The notes under the pieces: generated by a model
What the model was told of the DNA's origin: nothing
Databases searched by the model: none
What the model saw: only the letters and a program-made list of their open reading frames with translations
Assembly: GCA_020057445.1 (NCBI GenBank)
Contig: JAGVFV010000003.1
Span: 1-10,612, forward strand
Direction: 5' to 3'
Length of the DNA stretch: 10,612 nucleotides
Origin: an archaeon
GTDB lineage: Archaea > Nanobdellota > Nanobdellia > Woesearchaeales > JAHJEM01
Position numbers and translations under genes: made by a program
In this document: positions 1 to 6,151 of the stretch, piece after piece
Position numbering within the stretch: position 1 is the stretch's first letter
Layout of the letters: each line of letters begins with the position of its first letter

Positions 1-3000
1 GCGATGATTGTCGCATTGGCGCTGACTTGTTGGAGAGTGACGTTCACTGTCCGGTTGTCCCCGAGTGCGAGGGGAAAGATTTCTGTATAGTTCAGATAAC
101 CTTGCTTTGTGACGGTGAGGTGATAGCTGTCTTGAGGCATATTGGGAAGGAATAGGATGCCTGTCCCGTTCGTGTTACCTCTGAAGATGTCGTTGAGGAA
201 GACAGAGGCATTCACAGGAGTGGTGATGATGGTTATGCTCCCGTTGCCTAATGGGGTTTGGTTCAAGGGGATGAGTGCGATGTTGAATGAAATGTTCTGT
301 CCGGGATTGAGCGTGAAATTCGTCGCATACGGAGTATAATCGTTCTTGAGTATCCGCAGATTGTATGTTGAGGGTGTGATGTTCTGGAGAAAGAGGTTTC
401 CGCTAGCGCTCGTGTTTCCCATGAAGGAGGAAGTGAGGTAGACTGATGCGGCTCCAGGAACCGTCGTGATGTTGATGTTGCCGCTGGTCTGATTGGTCTG
501 GTTTCCTGGAGGACCTGTCTGGTTCAACGGGATGAGTGCGATGTTGAACGAGAGGTTCTGCCCCGCGGCGATGGTGAACATCGTCGAATATGCATAATGA
601 CCATCTTTTCGGATAGAGAGGTTGTATGTTGAGGGTGTGATGTACTGGAGAAAGAGGTTTCCGCTAGCGCTCGTGTTTCCCCTGAAGGAGGAATTGAGGT
701 AGACTGATGCGGCTCCAGGAACCGTCGTGATGTTGATATTGCCGCCGATCAGCGGCTCTGTCGCGTTATGGACGATAAAGGTGAGAGGTGCGTGGGCTTG
801 CTTGTCGTTGTACACGGCGTCAAGATAGGATATATATTCGACAGCGGTCGATACGATCTCGTTTGTGGTCTCGGTGAATTCATAGGAGTGGGCATTGTCA
901 TTGTAGTTGAAGATAGTATCATTCTCCTGCGCTATGTTGATGTCGTACACGCCATTGATCCATCCTGGGATGTAGGTCTTGCCGTTGTTGAATGTCTGGC
1001 CGATGACGAAAGGATCTGTAGAAGTCTCACCGTGCCAGCCGTTGCCTGACGCGCCCAAGGTATACCCTAGGATGGACGATGTCCCGTCAAAATAGATCAT
1101 CGCGTCGGTGGCGTCCTTGAATTGGAGGTCTGTCCCTCTCATCCCTATGACCCTGCCGCCACTGGCAGTCGTGTATCCTGAATTGATGAGGAAGCGCGAG
1201 TGGAATTGGGTGGGGTTGTCGCCGATGCCAAAGATGAAACTATAGGAGCGAAGCGGACTTCCGAGAGCGACACCATCTTGGACTGCGTTTTGGCCGGTCA
1301 TCCATGCCATCTGATTGTCTGCTACAAGGCGGATGATCGCTTCTGAGGAAGGATATGCGTCCATTGCCTTGGTCGCAAGGAGGCCTTCCATCAGCATGTA
1401 GCGGCTGTTCTGGAATTGGATATTCATGTCGAATTGGTAGACGCGTTCTGCGTTGTTGCCTATCGACATCGGGCCGCTGTCCTTGTAGTCTCCGAAGATC
1501 TTGTTCCTGAAGTATATTGCGGGATCGACGCCACTGCGTTCATATGTAAGCCCTGCCCCTTGGATCGCCGCTTTGTGTTTTGCATATTCTTCCCAGTAGA
1601 ATTCGTTCCCATGGGTCTTGTCAGAGACAAAATTGATGGATATCTTGTCCGCCAATGCGTGGGCTTCCTGGAGGTAGGATGCATTATTGGTATAGTCATA
1701 GAAGAGGAAGAGCGCTGCCCCGAAATATCCTGCGTCGTCATCCCCGTTTTGGAAAGGGGCATAGGAATTCTTGATGAAAGAGTAGGTATTATGTGCACGG
1801 TCGAAAAGCGCATTTGCCTGTGCAGGTGACGTGTCATAGACAGCAGGGAGCGCCTCGAGGAACGCTAGCAGCGCTTCTGTCGTGTATTGCCTGTTTGACG
1901 TAGGATAGAAGATCATGCAGGGGTTTTGTTGTCCTTGGAAGAGCGGCGTGTGCATGTTCACATCGAAGTAGCAGCCGAACTCATAGCCCCACCCACGTGA
2001 GATGCCATAACCGTTGTCAGAGGAGAGAAGGACTCCAGTCCTGTCTTGGTAGGTGAGATTCAGGCAGGGCTCGTCGATCTGGCACTTATAGAACTGAGCC
2101 TCAAAAGCAGCGCAGGCCAGGTCGGTTATCCCGTTTGGCGCGCATGAGGAGACGACAGGAATATTCATAATGGGTGTCGGATTCCCTGGGGTGTACACGT
2201 CGATATCCGTGAGGGTGGTCGGGCCTGGCACGAATGCGTTCGGGATGCTCAATCCCGGATTGAGCCGAAATCCGACACCGTCAGTCCTCTCCTGGATATT
2301 GAGACCTTGAAGCCCTTGGAGATAGGTGGCATATGATCCTATGGTATCGCGCATGGATTGGGAAAATATCGAGGGATTCCTTCTATATGCGTTTCCAAGC
2401 CTGATGAGGGAGAGTGTTGCCTGGTCTGCCTCCATGATGAAGCTTCCGTCCGCCATCATGAGGAAGGGAGGTGTGTAGCCTGAATGCATATCAGCATGGT
2501 AGGGCGAGTTTTGCTGCTGCTCTGCCTTGAAGAATTCGTCAAAGACAGGGACTGAGTCCTGGAAGGCCGAATTCTTGATGGAGAATGGGCGCGATACTCC
2601 CTGTCCGAGAGATGTCGTGATGTAATAGGTGCCTGCTTGAGATAGGTTGCTGAAATCTCCGACGATGCAAGGGTCATTGCCCTGGCAGTTCACTTGATTG
2701 CCTGAAAAATCCTTGGCACGGACGAGATTGCCTTGGAAGGCGGGATTGCCTTCTTCGTCAATCACTGAAAAGAGTCCACTGGTCGCGTCAGTGTAGACGA
2801 TGACTTGCTTTGTCGCGAGAGGGTGGAAACCGAGACTGCTTACTGCTATGATCCTCACGGTCTGATTCAAGGGTGTCTGGTTTGAAGGGGTGAGCGTGAT
2901 ATTGAATGAGATGTTCTGTCCGGAAAGAAGGGTGAAATCCGCCGCATAGGCAGCATAATTGTCTTTGAGTATCTGCAGGTTGTAGGATGATGGTGTGACG

Positions 3001-3197
3001 TTCTGGAGAAAGAGGTTTCCGCTAGCGCTCGTGTTTCCCACGAAGGACAGGTTGAGGTAGGCTGATGCGGCTCCAGGATTCGTCGTGATGTTGATGTTCC
3101 CTCCGCTCGCTGCCATGACTATGTGGAGTTGGAAGAGGAGGAGTGTTGAAAAGAGCACTAATGCTAGTGGTAGATCCCTTGTCTTTTTGTGCTTCAT
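1..3197 (-). CDS. Secreted PEGA / cellulase-Ig / GH9-like protein, 3' end outside window
   Basis: 1065 codons are visible without a stop, and the gene continues past the left edge. The ATG at 3197 follows GGAGG with a 7-base spacer. Residues 1-30 form a signal peptide (basic start, hydrophobic core, cleavage near VMA-A). Domains in order: PEGA (about 33-104); an Ig-like domain like the cellulase N-terminal domain of family 9 enzymes (about 113-206); a GH9-like alpha-barrel region (about 208-805); three PEGA domains (about 818-892, 905-979, 986-1056). GH9 landmarks I see are the QNAVQ segment (N637) followed by FGIGDNPTQFHSRF with H666, and TTNEIV with E780 at the usual general-acid site. The usual GGWxDAGD base motif is not recognisable; MMADG (D250) lies where I would align it, so activity is uncertain. 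Family 9 members cleave beta-1,4-glucans outside the cell. The gene follows the GtrA-like gene by 55 bases, so it is probably the third gene of that operon. Confidence 0.8.
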   Translation of the reverse strand, partial: MKHKKTRDLPLALVLFSTLLLFQLHIVMAASGGNINITTNPGAASAYLNLSFVGNTSASGNLFLQNVTPSSYNLQILKDNYAAYAADFTLLSGQNISFNITLTPSNQTPLNQTVRIIAVSSLGFHPLATKQVIVYTDATSGLFSVIDEEGNPAFQGNLVRAKDFSGNQVNCQGNDPCIVGDFSNLSQAGTYYITTSLGQGVSRPFSIKNSAFQDSVPVFDEFFKAEQQQNSPYHADMHSGYTPPFLMMADGSFIMEADQATLSLIRLGNAYRRNPSIFSQSMRDTIGSYATYLQGLQGLNIQERTDGVGFRLNPGLSIPNAFVPGPTTLTDIDVYTPGNPTPIMNIPVVSSCAPNGITDLACAAFEAQFYKCQIDEPCLNLTYQDRTGVLLSSDNGYGISRGWGYEFGCYFDVNMHTPLFQGQQNPCMIFYPTSNRQYTTEALLAFLEALPAVYDTSPAQANALFDRAHNTYSFIKNSYAPFQNGDDDAGYFGAALFLFYDYTNNASYLQEAHALADKISINFVSDKTHGNEFYWEEYAKHKAAIQGAGLTYERSGVDPAIYFRNKIFGDYKDSGPMSIGNNAERVYQFDMNIQFQNSRYMLMEGLLATKAMDAYPSSEAIIRLVADNQMAWMTGQNAVQDGVALGSPLRSYSFIFGIGDNPTQFHSRFLINSGYTTASGGRVIGMRGTDLQFKDATDAMIYFDGTSSILGYTLGASGNGWHGETSTDPFVIGQTFNNGKTYIPGWINGVYDINIAQENDTIFNYNDNAHSYEFTETTNEIVSTAVEYISYLDAVYNDKQAHAPLTFIVHNATEPLIGGNINITTVPGAASVYLNSSFRGNTSASGNLFLQYITPSTYNLSIRKDGHYAYSTMFTIAAGQNLSFNIALIPLNQTGPPGNQTNQTSGNINITTVPGAASVYLTSSFMGNTSASGNLFLQNITPSTYNLRILKNDYTPYATNFTLNPGQNISFNIALIPLNQTPLGNGSITIITTPVNASVFLNDIFRGNTNGTGILFLPNMPQDSYHLTVTKQGYLNYTEIFPLALGDNRTVNVTLQQVSANATII
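361..485 (-). repeat. PEGA-coding DNA repeat, copy 3 of the domain
   Basis: This stretch matches 622-746 at all but about four positions, with an offset of exactly 261 bases (87 codons). A 37-base core at 384-420 is identical in this copy, at 645-681 and at 3003-3039. Such DNA-level identity inside a repeated protein domain suggests recent duplication or gene conversion. Confidence 0.9.
622..746 (-). repeat. PEGA-coding DNA repeat, copy 2 of the domain
   Basis: This is the partner of 361-485, differing at about four of 125 bases. It encodes the first of the three C-terminal PEGA domains, with the segment GNTSASGNLFLQ in the core shared by the copies. Confidence 0.9.
3003..3099 (-). repeat. 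PEGA-coding DNA repeat, N-terminal copy
   Basis: The N-terminal PEGA domain lies more than 2.2 kb from the C-terminal copies, yet it carries the same 37-base core (3003-3039). The flanking 60 bases are about 80-85 percent identical to copy 3. The distant copy may be kept similar by gene conversion, or the domain may have been copied from one end of the gene to the other. Confidence 0.85.
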
Positions 3198-3252
3198 GAA
3201 TATTCCTCCATTCCTGTTCTCTCATTGAATTTTGTCAGGTATCCAACCTTGT

Positions 3253-3756
3253 TCAACCGGTCTCTGCGTGTGTCCATGTAAATTTTCGGTTGAGGAGGAA
3301 ATTTGCGATGAAGACTATGAAGATCGTGGCAAGGTTGAGTAAGAGCAGGTATTGCAGGCCAAAGGTGGTGGTGAGACCCCAGAGTATTGTGAGGGATAGT
3401 GCTATCGTCACCATGCTGACGAGCTGGAATGAATAGAATTTTTTCAACGCAGAGGCATTGTGATCTGATCGCTTGAAGGTGATATAGTGGTTTCCCAAGA
3501 AATTCGATATGATCGCTGCCTCTATCGCTATCGCTGAGGCGAGAAGGTAATAGAAGCCTGCGAATGTTGTCAGTCCGTAGAGGATTGCGGTGTTGATGAT
3601 GGTCCCGACAGCACCGATTATCCCAAAGGAGATGAACCGTTTCATCTCTGTGCGGTTGATCCTCGGGACTTGTTTCATATCCCTCTGCTCTGTAGACGTG
3701 GCGGGGGTTAAGAAATATTCCGGAGATCCGCGGCCATGATTTTTAATTTTTTTCAA
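3253..3756 (-). CDS. GtrA-like four-helix membrane protein
   Basis: This 167-residue protein has four predicted membrane helices (about 41-61, 68-88, 107-128, 134-155). It shows the internally repeated pattern of GtrA proteins: helices 2 and 4 each end in NF, two residues, N, then an aromatic/Thr segment (NFLGNHYITF and NFLLNRKFTW). GtrA-family proteins are thought to move polyprenyl-linked sugars across the membrane and usually work with a DPM1-like glycosyltransferase, which is the gene just upstream here. The start shown is a TTG, 11 bases after the upstream stop, with an AGGGG sequence 7 bases before it. An ATG at 3678 (residue 27) would give a more typical N-terminus, so the first 26 residues are doubtful. 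The family call is strong; the transported lipid-linked sugar cannot be read from sequence. Confidence 0.88.
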   Translation of the reverse strand: MKKIKNHGRGSPEYFLTPATSTEQRDMKQVPRINRTEMKRFISFGIIGAVGTIINTAILYGLTTFAGFYYLLASAIAIEAAIISNFLGNHYITFKRSDHNASALKKFYSFQLVSMVTIALSLTILWGLTTTFGLQYLLLLNLATIFIVFIANFLLNRKFTWTHAETG

Positions 3757-3767
3757 GATTAGACCCC

Positions 3768-4550
3768 TTAGCTCCTATTGGCAATTGGTTGAGGTTTGCT
3801 TGTTGTAATTAGTCCTTGCTTGAGTCCGCTCTTGGTGACAAAGAAGGCGAGTTCAGCCATGTCGGCGAGCCTGATCTTGCTCACTCCGGCGTTCCTTTCG
3901 GCGAAATGGATGGGCACTTCAGCCACGCTGAAGCCGGACAGGAGCACTTGGTGCAGGAGAGATATCTGGAAAGCGTATCCTTTTATGTTGAGTCTGTTGA
4001 GGTCGACCCTGTCAAAGACAGCGGCGCGTATCGCCCGATATCCGCCGGTGCAGTCGCGCACATTACTCATATTTAAGAATGCCTTCGTGTAGATGTTCGC
4101 AGTCCTGCTTATGAGCTTCCTGCGAAATCCCCATTCTTTAGGTACTGATCCGCCGTTGATGTATCGTGATCCGATGACAAAGTCGTATCCTTCCTTCAGT
4201 TTTTCAAGCATAGAGGGGAGGTGGCTTGGGTGGTGGGAAAGGTCCGCATCCATCTCTACGATGATGTCGGGGCGGATATTCTCTAGCGCATGGTTGATCC
4301 CTGCTATATATGCCATGCCAAGGCCTTCTTTCTTCTGCCGGAGGAGGAGGTGGATGTTCTTGTTCTTCTCCATCAGCTTTTCTGCGACCTTGGAGGTGCC
4401 GTCAGGGGAGTTGTCATCGACGACAAGAATGTGGATGTCTGCCCAGGGGACTTTCGCTTTCTTGAAGATCATGTCTGTCACGAGCGGAAGGTTCTCTGCT
4501 TCGTTGTATGTGGGCATGACTATGCATACTTTTTCTGGTGCTGTTTCCAT
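3768..4550 (-). CDS. Family 2 glycosyltransferase, dolichol-phosphate mannosyltransferase-like
   Basis: This 260-residue protein has a complete GT-A fold of the DPM1 type. The motifs are PTYNEAEN (13-20), DDNSPDGT (45-52, nucleotide binding), the metal-binding DADLSHHP (101-108), GSRY (127-130), DCTGGYRA (166-173) and ERNAGVSK (218-225). There is no C-terminal membrane domain, so it resembles the soluble or peripheral class acting at the inner face of the membrane. Known relatives transfer a sugar, usually mannose or glucose, from a nucleotide donor to dolichyl phosphate; the donor here is unknown. The ATG at 4550 follows GAGGTG with a 5-base spacer. Only 11 bases separate its stop from the GtrA-like gene, so the two are probably co-transcribed as a synthesis and flipping pair. 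Confidence 0.92.
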   Translation of the reverse strand: METAPEKVCIVMPTYNEAENLPLVTDMIFKKAKVPWADIHILVVDDNSPDGTSKVAEKLMEKNKNIHLLLRQKKEGLGMAYIAGINHALENIRPDIIVEMDADLSHHPSHLPSMLEKLKEGYDFVIGSRYINGGSVPKEWGFRRKLISRTANIYTKAFLNMSNVRDCTGGYRAIRAAVFDRVDLNRLNIKGYAFQISLLHQVLLSGFSVAEVPIHFAERNAGVSKIRLADMAELAFFVTKSGLKQGLITTSKPQPIANRS

Positions 4551-4614
4551 GAGGTCACCTCGTTAGGTTTTTTAGCCTTTTTAGGCCAGTGGTGTTTTGT
4601 TTTCTTTCGGCAGG

Positions 4615-4655
4615 AGGATGAAGACCGCGGCGTATCCGCGGAATTCATTCATCCT
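4615..4655 (-). other. Stem-loop in leader of the glycosyltransferase operon
   Basis: In the minus-strand RNA an outer helix of 8 base pairs (AGGATGAA with TTCATCCT) encloses an inner helix of 6 GC pairs (CCGCGG with CCGCGG) and a 5-base loop. An asymmetric internal loop of 6 and 2 bases separates the helices. No U-tract follows, so it is not a standard intrinsic terminator. It ends about 65 bases before the glycosyltransferase start codon and could affect its translation or message stability. Confidence 0.5.
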
Positions 4656-4751
4656 TTGGTGTCATTCGTTCTTCGCCTCACACTTTTTTGTGCGTCGGGA
4701 AAATGAAATGGGAGCTGGTTGCTTATGTCGTGAGAAGTCATCTCTGTCGCT

Positions 4752-4895
4752 TCAAAAGGCGAAATCTGTCTGCTGTGTCGCTCGAAATATGTTCGGATCC
4801 GATACGATGCTCACTGTAGGATGATGATCAGGCACAATGCCGAAGCTGAGCAGTTGTAGGATTCTCATATGTACCTTTTTTTGTGTTTTTTCCAT
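4752..4895 (-). CDS. Possible 47-residue leader peptide or small protein
   Basis: This is the first reading frame after the promoter near 4957, and its ATG at 4895 lies about 35 bases after the inferred transcript start. The peptide begins MEKTQKKVHMRILQLLSF and has no recognisable domain, signal peptide or membrane helix. A GGGGTTGAT sequence just before the ATG is a possible but atypical ribosome binding site. An alternative ATG at 4868 has AAGG five bases before it. Only position supports it; the frame could easily be chance. Confidence 0.22.
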   Translation of the reverse strand: MEKTQKKVHMRILQLLSFGIVPDHHPTVSIVSDPNIFRATQQTDFAF

Positions 4896-4950
4896 GATAT
4901 CAACCCCAACGAGAGCTTTCTCTTGTTTATGAAAAAGGATAAGTCATTGA

Positions 4951-5022
4951 AGTATTAATAGTTGCGCGGTAGTTGAATGTACTTGTTGTATGGGCCTATA
5001 CTTCACTATCGTAAACTTGGCG
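4951..5022 (-). promoter_or_regulatory. Promoter of GT-GtrA-GH9 operon with shared upstream element
   Basis: Read on the minus strand, a TATA-like TATTAATA (4960-4953) is preceded by CTACCGCGC (4972-4964), which puts the transcript start near 4930. Upstream, the sequence to 5022 matches 9468-9540 at roughly 55 of 73 aligned positions, including an unbroken CATACAACAAGT. The match extends far beyond TATA and BRE, so it probably includes a regulator or activator site. It drives the second operon. Confidence 0.7.
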
Positions 5023-5033
5023 TCCCTTTTAAG

Positions 5034-5071
5034 TGATTCAGAACCTCATTAATGATTCACTTCATGATTCA
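5034..5071. repeat. Three TGATTCA heptamers between the operons
   Basis: TGATTCA occurs at 5034-5040, 5053-5059 and 5065-5071. The first and second lie in an imperfect inverted repeat, AAGTGATTCA against TGATTCACTT. They sit between the terminator of one operon and the upstream element of the next. They could be an operator or chance in AT-rich DNA. Confidence 0.35.
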
Positions 5072-5116
5072 GTCCGCATGGAGCGACTGGTCCCTTGACA
5101 AAATATCGGTTCTGCA

Positions 5117-5147
5117 AAGAAAAAAGAAAAAAAAATAAAATATTAAG
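5117..5147 (-). terminator. U-rich terminator after the PKD gene
   Basis: Just after the PKD gene stop, the minus-strand transcript runs into TTTTATTTTTTTTTCTTTTTTC (given here as about 5138-5117), with no strong hairpin. Archaeal RNA polymerase terminates at such oligo-U tracts. It marks the probable end of the three-gene operon that begins near 9447. Confidence 0.75.
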
Positions 5148-5151
5148 GGGA

Positions 5152-6084
5152 TCAGTCAGCTGTAGACACATCCAAAAATCCCTTTGCAAGTTCTGTACCC
5201 ATCTCGTCTTTGGCATCGCATTCGACAGTGTAGGTTCCGGCAGCGTCATACGTGTGCCAGAGATTGTTTGTCTGCATGTCAGTTTGCTTTTGCCCGTCGC
5301 CGAAATACCAAGTATAGCTTACCGCGGTAAACGCCTCTGTTTCGCAGGTAAAGACGAAGTTATTGCCTTGCGGGAATCCGGAAGCTATTGATATGGTGGC
5401 ATTCAGCACGTCAGTTGGTTCTTCAGGAAGTCCCCCCCTTACGATGATCTTGCTCTGTTGGACCCTCGTGATTCCGTCTGAGGCAGTGCAGTCTACCTGG
5501 TACTGGCCTGTGACGAGGAACGTGTGCCAGACATCGTTTGTCTGCTGGTCATAGAGCTTCTGTCCGTCGCCGAAATCCCAGTCATAGCTTGTTGCGGTGA
5601 ATCCTTCTGCATTGCACTCAAAGACATAGTTTTCGCCATATTCTCCTTGTGGGAAATATGGTGCGATATCAAGGCTCACTGACGTGCCGTTTGACGGAGG
5701 GACAAGCGGAGGGGTGCCGACAGATATTCTCAAAATGCTTGCCTCATAGCGTGTTCCGTCAGATGCGCTGCAGGTCACTTCATATTCCCCGTCTTCAGAA
5801 TAGGTGTGATAGACGTCCTGGTTGAAGATGCCGTACAGGTATTGGCCGTCACCAAAGCTCCATCCGTAGCTTGTCGCCGGAAAGCTAGGGTTGCACTGGA
5901 AGACAAAATTGTTTCCTTGCGGAAACCAAGGTGCGATAGTTAAGGTTCCGCTTGTCGCATACGCTGATCCGGCTCCAAGGAGCGCTGTCGCGAGCAGTGC
6001 TGAAAGCACAAGGAAGATATTCTTCTCCATTCCTCTGCCGTTCGTTGCAGGGGTCATTATTGTATCTCTATTTGTTTTTTTCAT
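5152..6084 (-). CDS. Secreted triple-PKD-domain protein
   Basis: The 310-residue product has a signal peptide (hydrophobic core about 22-41, cleavage after SAYA near 43) and then only three PKD domains (about 47-122, 136-216, 229-307). Each has an FPQG opening, an FGDGQ turn, an HT(Y/F) motif and G-x-Y-x-V. Each also carries two Cys placed for an intradomain disulfide (for example FVFQC and YEVTC), which suggests a stable extracellular module. PKD domains are beta-sandwich spacers or binding modules in surface proteins. There is no anchor, so the protein is secreted or held by partners. I chose the ATG at 6084 because GGAGGG lies 6 bases before it; an ATG at 6117 in frame has no such site. 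It is the last gene before the terminator and shares its PKD style with the large protein upstream, so they may act together. Confidence 0.85.
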   Translation of the reverse strand: MKKTNRDTIMTPATNGRGMEKNIFLVLSALLATALLGAGSAYATSGTLTIAPWFPQGNNFVFQCNPSFPATSYGWSFGDGQYLYGIFNQDVYHTYSEDGEYEVTCSASDGTRYEASILRISVGTPPLVPPSNGTSVSLDIAPYFPQGEYGENYVFECNAEGFTATSYDWDFGDGQKLYDQQTNDVWHTFLVTGQYQVDCTASDGITRVQQSKIIVRGGLPEEPTDVLNATISIASGFPQGNNFVFTCETEAFTAVSYTWYFGDGQKQTDMQTNNLWHTYDAAGTYTVECDAKDEMGTELAKGFLDVSTAD

Positions 6085-6151
6085 TTTGTTCCCTCCCTTC
6101 GTCGTTTCATTTGTCATTTATTTCTATTTTTGTTCATTCATTCAGTCCTAA

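Larger units (their letters stand above)
4551..4930 (-). other. Long leader between promoter and glycosyltransferase gene
   Basis: About 380 bases separate the inferred transcript start (near 4930) from the glycosyltransferase start codon. I see no convincing gene here on either strand. It holds a weak 47-codon reading frame (4895-4752), a stable hairpin (4615-4655), and an 11-base palindrome GAGGTCACCTC at 4551-4561 that contains the ribosome binding site. The other two promoters in the window have short leaders of roughly 15 to 60 bases, so this one stands out. It may be a regulatory 5' region or may hide a small RNA or peptide. Confidence 0.5.

Noticed and set aside
4290..4706. A 138-codon plus-strand reading frame overlapping the glycosyltransferase start and leader
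   Set aside because: It mostly lies antisense to the well-supported glycosyltransferase, has no recognisable domain and no ribosome binding site or promoter that I can see.
4649..4741. A 30-codon minus-strand frame whose TGA overlaps another ATG (coupled small frames in the leader)
   Set aside because: No ribosome binding site and unremarkable peptide; the following frames close within a few codons or run out of frame into the glycosyltransferase.
4821..4850. A possible C/D box RNA (ATGATGA followed by CTGA about 17 bases on)
   Set aside because: No C'/D' pair, no closing stem and the spacing is ordinary for chance in this composition.
6085..6117. N-terminal extension of the PKD protein to the ATG at 6117
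   Set aside because: The extension contains the GGAGGG ribosome binding site for the ATG at 6084 and weakens the signal peptide.
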